Below are positions 27,940 to 36,570 of a DNA stretch of 64,000 nt, in pieces. Both the position numbers and the translations under genes were made by a program. The notes under the pieces are model-generated. The model was not told the origin of the DNA. It saw only the letters and a list, made by a program, of their open reading frames with translations, and ran no database searches. The stretch is from Neorhodopirellula lusitana. GTDB taxonomy: Bacteria > Planctomycetota > Planctomycetia > Pirellulales > Pirellulaceae. Within the stretch, counting starts at the first letter, position 1. Each line of letters starts with the position of its first letter. The stretch is from positions 310,001-374,000 of the forward strand of contig NZ_FXUG01000003.1 of the NCBI RefSeq assembly GCF_900182915.1. Direction: 5' to 3'.

Positions 27940-28019
27940 AGTTGCCTAATCCAACGGCAACTCGCTTAACAACAGTCCATCGCAAGCAATTTTGCGAGCA
28001 CGTCACGTTAGGCGTGAGC
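27940..28019. repeat. Cluster of short hairpins between convergent genes
   Basis: The convergent gap of queC and the DUF3352-like gene holds AGTTGCC/GGCAACT (27940-27962), TCGCAA/TTGCGA (27980-27997) and, close to 28005-28022, a TAGGC-GTGA-GCCTA stem. None has a clear U-tract. They may act as terminators or be intergenic repeat copies. Confidence 0.4.
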
Positions 28020-28035
28020 CTACAAACCCAAACGT

Positions 28036-30021
28036 TTAGTGCAAGATAAAGCTGTTCAAGTTCCAACCACCGTCCGTCGTTTCAACGAAGCTCGAAGCGT
28101 TGCGAAGGAACTCTTGCACTTCGTCGAATGCTGGCCACTTCTCCACGTTGGGACGTTCGATCTCTTGCTCGCCCTTCTTGTCCATCATGCGGCGAATCAG
28201 CGTCGACAAGACCGAATCATTTTGCTTCAGCTCGCCCCGACGCTGCAACTCGTATTTCGTACGCAACGATTCACGCAACCGAACGATTCGCTGAATCGCT
28301 ACCTGATCGGCACCCACACTTTGAGTCTTCGCTAGCAGCGACTTAATCTCGGGCAAGCTTGCCAGTCCGTCAGTGGCACCTGCTTGAATTCGATTAGCGA
28401 CCTCAATCAAAAACGTATCGTGGCTGGCGAAAACCAAATAAGGCTGGTTCCCTCCCTTACCCTTGCCAACAACCGCGATCGCCCAGGTATTCAGTAGCGG
28501 AGTTTGCTCTTCATCGATCGCTTCTTCGAACTGAAAATCATCGAAGAACTCCTGGTCCACACCATCATCGCCGTCGCCACGTTGAACTTTCCAAATATCA
28601 ACTCCAGGCACCGACTCGACCAAGGTTACATCCGGCTCCACTTCCATCGCCTTTTCAACGGCAGCTCGGATGGCCTCCTCATCTCGTATTTCGATCGCAA
28701 CCAAAACGCGTTCTGAATCGACAGTCACAGGGCTGGTATTGTCGGTCAACAACACCAAGTGCTCTCCCAAGTTGGGCAACACATTCTTTGCGATGTCGAT
28801 CTGCGGGCCTTCCTCATCCTCACGGATACCGTCGATGGTGGGCCGAAAGATTTGATCATTGAAGGCTTCATCCACCAAACTTTCGATCGCCCAGAAAGCC
28901 GACTCAAGCTTCCAGTTGACCTGAGTCACGCTAGCGGTCGACGCAGGAATCCAGCCGGGCAAATTGTAAAGGTCACCGTTGGGGAACTGCAGAATTCGAG
29001 CGGCCAACCGATATCGGTCAGGCTTGTTCGTCACTGGCGGTGCGTAGATGTACCCACGGTGCAACAGGTCAAAGTCCTCTTGAGCAACGATGACGGTTCC
29101 GCCCATGGCTTTGATCGCATCGAACCCCTGGTCTTCCAGCAGATTCAGAATCTTCACCTTGTTGCCACGATCCACCTTGGCAACGTCTCGAATGATTCGC
29201 CCCATCGCCAAAGGACGCACAAACCAATCCAGGTTTGTGCCTGGCGTTTGAATCTCGGTTCGTTCAGCGACCTGCTTGATAACCGACTGATAAACTTCGT
29301 CCTTCGCCAAACTGGACTCGCGTCCCCCGTCGGAAATGGCATCCAGCAATTCGGTCACCACGGATTGACGATCCGCCGCAATCACTCGTTCACCAGTCAA
29401 CGCAATGACGACTTCTTCAATCTTCAATTGCCCCGGTCGAGTCTTTGGCTGATAAACACGGACCACCTGTCCACGGTGATCGACGTCGGCTCGCGTGGCA
29501 CCGTTCTTTTTCAAGTCGGCATCAATGCGATCCAGGACATTCGACGCAGCATCGACTTTGCCGCGGATATCAGCGACGACACACAAACAAGAGGGTTGCC
29601 GGCGATCGTTCTCGAAAGGCAACCAAGCCAGCACGACCTCACCCGAACCAATTTCGTACAGGTCCTTGGGGCGAACGCCAACCTTGTCGCCAACTTGGCT
29701 CCACAGCCCGCCTTCGGCACCCAAACTGGCTTCCATGAGGGGCTGCATCGACGCATCATTACCCAAAGCGTGCAGCGTGGTCTTTTGCCAAGCCTCACAT
29801 AACCCTGGCATATCGGGGACCATCACCACACCAGCGGCGTCCGCTGGCATGATCTTGATCGCGGACAAATATCCACCCGCACCTGCATTCCCGGCAACCT
29901 CGCGAGGTGCCGGGGCACCTTCATCCGCAGTCACAGGTGATGTCAAAAAACACCCGCTTGCCAGTACAAAAAGGCTTAGTAGAAAATGATTTCTCACGTC
30001 GGATTCCGCCCGAAAGGTCAT
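28036..30021 (-). CDS. Exported DUF3352-like protein of unknown function
   Basis: The 661-residue protein has a signal sequence (FLLSLFVLASGCFLT) that ends in a possible lipobox cysteine. The mature part opens with KIMPADAAGVVMVPDMPGL, which resembles the DUF3352-type exported proteins of planctomycetes. It has many beta segments and an acidic patch (QEFFDDFQFEEAIDEEQ). No catalytic motif is visible. ATG 30021 is taken as the start. A GTG at 29997 would place a compact lipoprotein signal directly at the N-terminus and is a good alternative. It is transcribed behind the two porin genes on the same strand but separated by more than 200 bp and hairpins, so it probably has its own promoter. Confidence 0.65.
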   Translation of the reverse strand: MTFRAESDVRNHFLLSLFVLASGCFLTSPVTADEGAPAPREVAGNAGAGGYLSAIKIMPADAAGVVMVPDMPGLCEAWQKTTLHALGNDASMQPLMEASLGAEGGLWSQVGDKVGVRPKDLYEIGSGEVVLAWLPFENDRRQPSCLCVVADIRGKVDAASNVLDRIDADLKKNGATRADVDHRGQVVRVYQPKTRPGQLKIEEVVIALTGERVIAADRQSVVTELLDAISDGGRESSLAKDEVYQSVIKQVAERTEIQTPGTNLDWFVRPLAMGRIIRDVAKVDRGNKVKILNLLEDQGFDAIKAMGGTVIVAQEDFDLLHRGYIYAPPVTNKPDRYRLAARILQFPNGDLYNLPGWIPASTASVTQVNWKLESAFWAIESLVDEAFNDQIFRPTIDGIREDEEGPQIDIAKNVLPNLGEHLVLLTDNTSPVTVDSERVLVAIEIRDEEAIRAAVEKAMEVEPDVTLVESVPGVDIWKVQRGDGDDGVDQEFFDDFQFEEAIDEEQTPLLNTWAIAVVGKGKGGNQPYLVFASHDTFLIEVANRIQAGATDGLASLPEIKSLLAKTQSVGADQVAIQRIVRLRESLRTKYELQRRGELKQNDSVLSTLIRRMMDKKGEQEIERPNVEKWPAFDEVQEFLRNASSFVETTDGGWNLNSFILH

Positions 30022-30038
30022 ATTGCGTTGAACTAACG

Positions 30039-30080
30039 ATGCCTCTCTTGACCGAGCAGACCATCGTTACCGAGAGGCAT
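30039..30080 (-). promoter_or_regulatory. 9-bp inverted repeat in the leader of the DUF3352-like gene
   Basis: ATGCCTCTC (30039-30047) pairs with GAGAGGCAT (30072-30080), 18-59 bp upstream of the ATG on the minus strand. It could be a leader hairpin or an operator. Nothing further in the sequence decides this. Confidence 0.35.
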
Positions 30081-30130
30081 GGTATCGCGCCGTAAATGAC
30101 GGTGAAATGCCAGAGTATTGAAACGCAAAC

Positions 30131-30157
30131 CGGCAGGAGGGCCATACCCCCCTGCCG
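30131..30157 (-). terminator. GC-rich hairpin after the first porin gene
   Basis: On the minus strand CGGCAGG and CCTGCCG form a stem about 88 bp past the porin stop, followed by GTTTGCGTTT. It is a plausible terminator with a weak U-tract. Confidence 0.5.
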
Positions 30158-30244
30158 AGCGATCTTGATAAAATGACTGTATGACCGAGTTTTCCGCCGC
30201 CATCACGGCAACGAGCGCCCGTTCATCGCAGTTTCTTGATGGAT

Positions 30245-31678
30245 CTAGAACAAGAAGATCGTGTCGATTCCGAAGGTCGTCTGTGAATCGTCGTTGTCTT
30301 CTAATCCCGCAATATTGTTGGCAGCAAGCACAGCCGTGTCGCCATCAATCCAGTCCCAGCGAATCTCTGGACGAATCAACACATTCGCATGTGGTTTGAT
30401 GTTCACACCAAGAGTCAGCTCATAGATGTCAAAGTCTTCGCCACCGAACTCAGCGTTCCACCATTCCATCCGTGAGCCGAACGCTAGGTTGTCGTTCACG
30501 GTGTAGATCAGGTAGTTGTTGTACCCAATCGTGTCGCGGATTGTGTTGCCAACTGCGTCCTCGGTCGTAAGCAAGTCGGATTGACCGACGTATTGCAATT
30601 TATCCGTCAGCGTGACATCCGTGACGATCGAGTGCATGTACCCACGCTCAGCAGACTCTTCGTTAAACCGCCCACCCGTGGTTGCGTAGGTCACTGTGAC
30701 ATGATCGGTCAAGTTGGCCGAAACACCGCCCAAGAAAGAATCGCCGTTGTCTTCGAAACCGCTGTCCCAACCAAACGTGTAACCACCATACGCAGTGATG
30801 TCGTCACCGATGTTCCAGGTCGCTAACGCACCGGTGTGCGTGAACGGCTCGCTGTTGTACATGGTGTAAGCATGGCTGTAGAAGAAGTTATCCGGTGCTC
30901 CGACGACTTCATAACCGATGATCGTGAAAAAGTGCCCGACTTTCACTGACAGATCGCCGTAACCAGCCTCACCGTAAACTTGCGGCAAAGCATGTCCGTA
31001 GTCTGGCCCGTTGTCCCAATCGGTATCCCAGTGACCATTGTCCAGCCCGAATGCCTGGGTGTCCTGGGAATCGGTTCCGTAGACGTAATCGATACGCCCA
31101 CCGAAATCGAAGCCGTTGGAGGTGTCGATCGACTTTTCAGCGTACAGCCACATCTGGTGAAGCTGGAATTCGTCCGGTCGGCTGTTGAACAAAGGCAGAG
31201 CCTTGCTGTGGTATCCCAACTGGGCCCAGCCGCCAGCCGAGATGGCTCCGGCTTGGCCGAACAGCGAAAATGGCTCGCCAAGATCCCAGGCAAGACCGTC
31301 TGCTAGGCATCCGCCCAAGGCACAACCGGCATCGCAATCGCATCCGTATTCGGCATCACAGCCGCATTCCAATTCCGGTCCATAGCCCGCAACTGCACAG
31401 CCACAATCGGCTCCACCACCGCAATCACAAGCAGAGTCGCATCCACTGTCAAAGTACCCAACTTGCTGAATACCCAGCGGTGCGAGGTTGCCCGATGGCA
31501 TCGAAACCGAAGTCGGTCGCTGAACATTCGCATGCCCCACCGACATCTGTTGGTAAGCCGCTTGTGAAACGAGCGGCTCTCCCGCCGACACCTCACTAGA
31601 ACTCGAGAAACCCCAGCCTAGACTGGTCGCGGCGATACCGCCCAAAGCCAACAACAATGCACGACGTTTTGATTTCAT
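30245..31678 (-). CDS. BBP2-type porin with Cys-rich N-terminal segment (paralog 1)
   Basis: The 477-residue protein starts at ATG 31678, with AAGGA seven bases upstream on the minus strand. The N-terminus is a signal peptide (RRALLLALGGIAATSLGWG). Residues 80-124 contain eleven cysteines in CDC and CGC pairs, a feature ordinary porins lack. The barrel part shows LQLHQ-like, GGRIDYVYGTD, GHFFTIIGYEVVGAPDNFF and the terminal aromatic residue (DTIFLF) typical of outer-membrane proteins. Family members are predicted beta-barrel porins for small solutes. It is about 60-70% identical by eye in the barrel to the next gene, so the pair arose by tandem duplication. The Cys segment may form disulfide links to a protein cell wall, which is inference. 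Confidence 0.85.
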   Translation of the reverse strand: MKSKRRALLLALGGIAATSLGWGFSSSSEVSAGEPLVSQAAYQQMSVGHANVQRPTSVSMPSGNLAPLGIQQVGYFDSGCDSACDCGGGADCGCAVAGYGPELECGCDAEYGCDCDAGCALGGCLADGLAWDLGEPFSLFGQAGAISAGGWAQLGYHSKALPLFNSRPDEFQLHQMWLYAEKSIDTSNGFDFGGRIDYVYGTDSQDTQAFGLDNGHWDTDWDNGPDYGHALPQVYGEAGYGDLSVKVGHFFTIIGYEVVGAPDNFFYSHAYTMYNSEPFTHTGALATWNIGDDITAYGGYTFGWDSGFEDNGDSFLGGVSANLTDHVTVTYATTGGRFNEESAERGYMHSIVTDVTLTDKLQYVGQSDLLTTEDAVGNTIRDTIGYNNYLIYTVNDNLAFGSRMEWWNAEFGGEDFDIYELTLGVNIKPHANVLIRPEIRWDWIDGDTAVLAANNIAGLEDNDDSQTTFGIDTIFLF

Positions 31679-32091
31679 CACTGATTCCTTCCCCGATGGT
31701 AACCCCTGTGCATAACACGCCCCGCCCACTCAGCCTTGCTATCATCCGTGAAAGCAAACCGAGGGTCGCACACCCATAAAGAGTTGGATGACCGAGCGAC
31801 GTGAAACGAATCAAAGGACTCAATTCACAATATCGTATCGGTCCGCATAACCGGTAAGGTGAGGGTCATCGTCAAGAAAATCCCAATCGATGCGATGATT
31901 CCTATTGCAACACGTTAATTTGTGCGGGTTAGGCAATAAGCCAGCTCGAAATTGCGGTTTTGCGTGGGCCAGCTGTTTTGATTGCAAATCGCCCCGCGCC
32001 CCACGCACTGATTCGGTCAGCGCATAAAAAAACCGACCGAAAGCTGAATAGCCTCCGGTCGGTTCGCATTTTCAAGCGATCCTAAGATCGT
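31679..32091. other. Intergenic region between the tandem porins
   Basis: The 413-bp gap holds the terminator of porin 2 (32026-32064) and the upstream region of porin 1. No other gene is supported. Confidence 0.5.
32026..32064 (-). terminator. Intrinsic terminator of the second porin gene
   Basis: On the minus strand AACCGACCG/CGGTCGGTT forms a 9-bp stem followed by a run of seven T residues, 27 bp after the stop codon. This is the clearest intrinsic terminator in the window. Confidence 0.9.
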
Positions 32092-33435
32092 TTAGAACAA
32101 GAAGATCGAGTCCATGCCGAAGCTGAACTGGTTGTCGTCGTCGTTCTCAAGAATTCCGGTCGAGTCGCCATCAACCCAGTCCCAACGAAGCTCAGGACGC
32201 AACATGACGTTGCTGTGAGGCTTGTAGTTGATACCGGTCGTCAGAGCGTAGATGTCGTTGTCGGAGTTGTAGATACCTTCGTTGGCATCGTACCACTCGA
32301 AACGAGCTCCGACTGCAGTGCAATCGTTGAGCGTGTACATCAGGTATTGGTTGATACCGAAGGTGCTACGTGCGGTCGTGCCGTCAGCGTACTCCGAATC
32401 AAGCACATCGCTTTGGAAGACGTACTGAAGGTTGTCCGACACTGCTACGTCGAAGATCAACGAGTGCATGTAGCCAGATTCAGCACCTTCAGCTGAGCCT
32501 TGACGCTCGTTGAAACGACCGAAAGTCGTGGCGTAGATCATGGTGATGTCGTCGGTCAAACCGAGTGAAGCACCGCCCAAGAACGAGTCGCCATTGTCTT
32601 CGAATCCGCTATCCCAACCCGTGGTGTAACCACCCCATACCGAGATGTCGTCAGACACGTTGTAGGTTGCCAATGCACCGGTGTGGGTGAAAGGCTCGCT
32701 GTTGTACATGGTGTACGCGTGGCTGTAGAAGAAGTTGTCAGGAGCTCCAACAACTTCCCATCCGATGATGGTGAAGAAGTGACCCATCTTGACCGACAGA
32801 TCGCCGTAACCCATTTCGACGTAAGCTTGTGGCAACGCGTGACCGTAGTCTCCGCCATTGTCCCAGCCGTTATCCCAGTGGTCGTTGTCGATGCCGAAGG
32901 CCTGAGTGTCAGGTCCGTCAGTACCGTAAACGTAGTCAATACGCCCACCGATATCGAATCCACAGGAAGTGTCGATTGCCTTCTCTGCGTACAACCAACC
33001 TTGATGAAGCTGAAGCTCATCGGGACGGCTGTTGAACAGTGGAAGTGCTGCGGTGTGGTAACCGAGTTGAGCCCATCCGCCGACAGTGATGCCGTGTCCG
33101 ACGTCGCCAAACAGCGAACATGGGTCAGCACCGCAGTCGCCGCAATCGCCCAAGCCACCTAGGATGCCACAGCCGGCTGCTGAATCGCATCCGCTGTCAC
33201 AGCAGGTGTCTCCGCCGCATGCAACTTCGCAACCACATTCTGGCTCGCAGCATGCGTTGTCGTCACAGGTTGGCTCGCAACAAACAGGCTCGCAACCGCA
33301 AACGGGTTCGCCGCAGTCACAAGAGCTTTCGAAGCACGAGACCAAATTAATTTCGTTCGCCCGAACATCCATCAGGTTGCTGGCGTTGATTCCGCATGCA
33401 ACCGCTGCGATCAGGGCTAGTTTACTAAGCTTCAT
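32092..33435 (-). CDS. BBP2-type porin with very Cys-rich N-terminal segment (paralog 2)
   Basis: The 447-residue protein starts at ATG 33435, with GGAG six bases upstream. The longer frame to 33603 is not needed. The signal peptide is KLSKLALIAAVACGINASN. Residues 34-106 hold twenty cysteines (DCGEPVCGCEPVCCEPTC and onward). The barrel shows GGRIDYVYGTD, KMGHFFTIIGWEVVGAPDN and the C-terminal SIFLF. It is transcribed ahead of paralog 1 but separated from it by an intrinsic terminator. The barrel likely conducts small molecules. The Cys-rich head is absent from typical family members and its job is unknown. Metal binding or disulfide cross-linking are the simplest ideas. Confidence 0.85.
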   Translation of the reverse strand: MKLSKLALIAAVACGINASNLMDVRANEINLVSCFESSCDCGEPVCGCEPVCCEPTCDDNACCEPECGCEVACGGDTCCDSGCDSAAGCGILGGLGDCGDCGADPCSLFGDVGHGITVGGWAQLGYHTAALPLFNSRPDELQLHQGWLYAEKAIDTSCGFDIGGRIDYVYGTDGPDTQAFGIDNDHWDNGWDNGGDYGHALPQAYVEMGYGDLSVKMGHFFTIIGWEVVGAPDNFFYSHAYTMYNSEPFTHTGALATYNVSDDISVWGGYTTGWDSGFEDNGDSFLGGASLGLTDDITMIYATTFGRFNERQGSAEGAESGYMHSLIFDVAVSDNLQYVFQSDVLDSEYADGTTARSTFGINQYLMYTLNDCTAVGARFEWYDANEGIYNSDNDIYALTTGINYKPHSNVMLRPELRWDWVDGDSTGILENDDDNQFSFGMDSIFLF

Positions 33436-34036
33436 TGCTTTCTCCGTTGAATCCCAAATCCAATTGGGGAGTTTTGTGGCACCAATTTTGGCGTGGTCAG
33501 AGAATCGAAGTGGCCCACTCACGTGAGTGGACTTCAATTCGAATCCCCATGACCGAAAAACAACATCCGGCCTCGCCGCCCTCGTTTCAAAGCTAGCCGC
33601 CACTAAGCTTCGATCAGAGTTTCAAGGCTGTTCCCGGTTCCACACCGGCTTGTCGAAAGTTTCATCGGAGCAAACCGCACTACCCAACGCGTCGGTCCCG
33701 CTAATTCAACGCGGAATCCCTCCCAGCAGGTCCTGACAGACCGATAGCGACCGTAACTCGGATTAGGAAATCCTTGCCGATTAGAGAATCTGTCCCGATC
33801 GCGGTAAGATTCCGGACTCAAACACCACAAAACCCCCCTCTAACAGCGGGTCAAAAGACATTTTCGCAGTCTCTGGGCATTATCAGTGCTCGCAGTGTTG
33901 TTTCATGCTTTCAATAAAAGCCACCAGTCGCTATCCTACGGGGCTTCCAAGAAAAACACATTCACCAAGGTGTCCCCCTGACAGGCGATGCCTTTTTTCA
34001 AAACACACCCCTAATTAGTTAGCGGCGGAGAATCTG
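33436..34036. other. Divergent intergenic region upstream of porin 2 and rpmB
   Basis: This 601-bp gap carries the promoters for a porin and a ribosomal protein gene. The porin SD (GGAG) and the rpmB SD (GGAG six bases before ATG) are visible. I see no clear -35/-10 pair, hairpin or short gene. Confidence 0.5.
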
Positions 34037-34306
34037 ATGGCACGAGAATGCGAAGCGTGCGGCAAAAAAGTACAGATGGGCAACCGCATCGAGACTCGCG
34101 GTAAAGCGAAGTATCTTGGTGGCGTCGGTACCAAAATTACTGGATGCACCCGCCGTAAATTTGTCCCAAACCTACAACGCGTCCATGTGACGTTGCCCAG
34201 TGGCCAAAATAAGACCCTGCGAGTGTGCGTTCAGTGCATCCGCAGCGGGATTGTTCGTAAAACGGTCAAGACAAAGCCGTTTGACGTCAGTGGCGCGAAA
34301 AAGTAA
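34037..34306 (+). CDS. rpmB: Large-subunit ribosomal protein bL28
   Basis: The 89-residue protein matches bL28 over its whole length (MARECEACGKKVQMGNRI, KITGCTRRKFVPNLQ, LRVCVQCIRSG). Two CxxC pairs (CEAC and CVQC) mark it as the zinc-binding form. It sits at the exit region of the 50S subunit in known ribosomes. GGAG lies six bases before the ATG at 34037. It is followed 50 bp later by gatC, so both may be co-transcribed. rpmG, a frequent neighbour of rpmB, is not present. Confidence 0.96.
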   Translation: MARECEACGKKVQMGNRIETRGKAKYLGGVGTKITGCTRRKFVPNLQRVHVTLPSGQNKTLRVCVQCIRSGIVRKTVKTKPFDVSGAKK

Positions 34307-34356
34307 TTCGCTGAAACGGCGAACGAAATAGGTTTTGCAAACGCCAGGGAGTGATC

Positions 34357-34647
34357 ATGACATCCAACGTGAATATCGAAAAACTCGCTCGCCTGGCGAA
34401 GCTGCAACTGTCCGAAGCTGAACAAGAAAGCTTCGGTCGCCAAGTCACCGACATTCTGACCTTCGTTGAAAAGCTCTCCGAGCTCGACACCGAGGGTGTG
34501 GAACCGATGACCAGTGCGCTAGACATCGACAACCGCTTCCGCGACGACACACCCGCCGGAAGCCTCTCCCCCGAAACCGCAACCCAAACCGCACCTGCGG
34601 CGAAAGACGGTTTCTTCTTGGTTCCGCCTGTCCTGGGCAAGAAATAG
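34357..34647 (+). CDS. gatC: Asp-tRNA(Asn)/Glu-tRNA(Gln) amidotransferase subunit C
   Basis: The 96-residue protein reads NIEKLARLAKLQLSEAEQE with ILTFVEKLSELDTEGVEPM, which is the GatC family. GatCAB converts mischarged Glu-tRNA(Gln) and Asp-tRNA(Asn) to the amide forms. ATG 34357 is chosen because GGGAG lies five bases upstream. The GTG at 34351 overlaps that site. gatA and gatB do not follow, so the partner subunits must be encoded elsewhere. The end carries a short polar stretch before FFLVPPVLGKK. Confidence 0.92.
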   Translation: MTSNVNIEKLARLAKLQLSEAEQESFGRQVTDILTFVEKLSELDTEGVEPMTSALDIDNRFRDDTPAGSLSPETATQTAPAAKDGFFLVPPVLGKK

Positions 34648-34952
34648 CCGGCCGACTTCGAAAATGGCAAGCTGCTGACGACAAACCGGTCGCCTCGAAG
34701 CAAACCCGTGGTTGAAAACGCACGCCAGGACACCCGCTGAACTCTTTCACGTGGCCATCGCCCATGCGCCCAGACCGAGTCTTAGCCGCGCTCTCGATTT
34801 GGGAACAAAACTCACGTGCAAGTAAAGCTCACGTGCAAATAAAGCTTGGTGCGATCCAAACTGACCGGCTAAGAAAACTAACTGCGACTGAACGCCAACG
34901 GCACATCCAACCTAGCGTGCCCCCGGCCTCGCACTCCCCAAGCTAGCCGGCT
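34648..34952. other. Convergent intergenic region
   Basis: This 305-bp gap separates gatC and the PP2C gene, which converge. It contains a 17-bp direct duplication at 34811-34844 and no recognisable terminator or small gene. Confidence 0.5.
34811..34844. repeat. 17-bp direct tandem duplication
   Basis: CTCACGTGCAAGTAAAG is immediately repeated as CTCACGTGCAAATAAAG, with one difference. The unit contains the palindrome CACGTG. It lies between convergent genes. Confidence 0.85.
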
Positions 34953-36356
34953 CTACAGATCGACTGCTGTGTCACTAGCCGAATCGTCTTGGTGCCGACG
35001 CAACAAAACCATCGCTTCCAAGGCCGCATTGCAGTACTGCACAACAGCTTCTTCCCAGTGCCCCTCACCCTGAGCTTGCAACGCCTGGCTTTCAATTGCG
35101 TCCACCTCGCTCCAATCCAACAACCAGTGGTGCTGATCGGACGTGTTCTTCAACTCCGCCAGCACTCCATTCAAGTTCTTGCACAACGCTTGATGGTGGT
35201 CGGCACTGTAAAACCGATACGGACCCGTTCCGCTGGCGATTTCCGATGCCTCCAAGCCGGAATCGTAGGTCGCTAGACCGGCCACTTGGCTGGCCGAAGG
35301 CTGACTCCCCGATTTACGCCGCCGTGTCTTCAATGCTTGACGCTTGTCGCCAGTGCCTAAGATGCCACTGAACCAAACCGAGATAGCGATCGCCCCCAGT
35401 ACAAAGGCCACGATTGCCGAACCGATCATCCGCGGATGGCCCAACGCGACCGAAACTCCAAATCCAATCGCACCAAACCAACAGATCCCCGTCGCGGCCA
35501 ACAACATGCGAGACGAATGAACGGGACTCCAACGGGGACCCGATGCCTCGACGGAAGCCGAATCGGCAACACCCGCCTCCGCCACGTTCTCACCCGTCAC
35601 ATCAACCACAATCACGGTAATGTTGTCCGGCCCACCTCGCAGGTTGGCCAAATCGATCAAAACCGGAGCGATCTTGTCGATCGACAAACAATCCATCAGG
35701 ACCGCGAGATCCTCGTCCTCGATCTGGCCGGTCAAACCGTCACTGCAAAGCAGATATCGATCGCCAATCTGCACATCAAACGGCCCCTCTAAGTCCACCA
35801 TCACATGCTCGCCGGGACCAAGCGAACGAGTGATCACGTTTTTAGGAATCGCCTTACCGAGCGGACTATCGCTATCGACTTGGCCACTCGCTTCCATCTC
35901 CCACACCAACGAGTGATCGAACGTCAATTGTTCCAGCGTGTGGTCTCGCAAGCGATAAACCCGCGAATCACCGACATGGGCGACGTATCCCTGCCCACCA
36001 CACAACACCAACGAACTGGCCGTTGTCCCCATGTTGTGAAAGTCAGGGTTGCTCTGACCACGCTCGAAAATAGCTGTATTGGCGAAATGGACTGCTTCGC
36101 CCAGCGCTTGCCCCACTTCACTTTCATGGGAACTGATATAGCGCATCGCGATCTGTTCGCTGGCGATTTTGGAGGCCAGCTCGCCGGCCGCGTGTGCCCC
36201 CATGCCGTCGGCAACAACGAAAAGATGCCCACGTCGCTCAAAGCGATCCGCGGACTCCGCCACCATCACTGCAAACGAATCCTGATTATTGGCGCGGCGC
36301 ATGCCCACATGCGTCAACTCCGCGACTTTCACACCAGACTGCCAAGAATCAGACAA
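34953..36356 (-). CDS. PP2C-type Ser/Thr protein phosphatase with two transmembrane helices
   Basis: The 467-residue protein begins with a PP2C catalytic domain. It has VGMRRANNQDSFAV (first motif), LFVVADGMGAHAAGELAS (metal aspartate and glycine), MGTTASSLVL, VAHVGDSRVYRLRD, LLCSDGLTG and RGGPDNITVIVV (final aspartate), so all metal ligands look intact. Two transmembrane helices follow at about 283-305 and 309-332. A polar cytoplasmic tail with KTRRRKSGSQPSASQ ends the protein. It should dephosphorylate targets of PknB-type kinases such as the one at 23988. The start is TTG 36356. A GTG at residue 9 is possible, and GAGG lies about ten bases before the TTG. Confidence 0.92.
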   Translation of the reverse strand: MSDSWQSGVKVAELTHVGMRRANNQDSFAVMVAESADRFERRGHLFVVADGMGAHAAGELASKIASEQIAMRYISSHESEVGQALGEAVHFANTAIFERGQSNPDFHNMGTTASSLVLCGGQGYVAHVGDSRVYRLRDHTLEQLTFDHSLVWEMEASGQVDSDSPLGKAIPKNVITRSLGPGEHVMVDLEGPFDVQIGDRYLLCSDGLTGQIEDEDLAVLMDCLSIDKIAPVLIDLANLRGGPDNITVIVVDVTGENVAEAGVADSASVEASGPRWSPVHSSRMLLAATGICWFGAIGFGVSVALGHPRMIGSAIVAFVLGAIAISVWFSGILGTGDKRQALKTRRRKSGSQPSASQVAGLATYDSGLEASEIASGTGPYRFYSADHHQALCKNLNGVLAELKNTSDQHHWLLDWSEVDAIESQALQAQGEGHWEEAVVQYCNAALEAMVLLRRHQDDSASDTAVDL

Positions 36357-36570
36357 ACGACAAACGCCTCATCAAAAAACCAGAGAACCATACCGAGCAA
36401 TTCGAAGCGGGAATGTAGTGGCCGCTGCCCCTCACCCATAGTCCGCGATCAAACTGCCCCACAACTTCCTCACACACCGATACCTCACTCGCCACCGATC
36501 CGCTCGCATACCGCCCCGTGCCCATTTCACTTAGCCCGCATTCCAATCCGCCCAGAACGCCAGCATTTCG

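Noticed and set aside
28759..29802. 347-codon plus-strand frame inside the DUF3352-like gene
   Set aside because: It is long but antisense to a gene with a signal peptide and family-like start. Its translation shows no domain.
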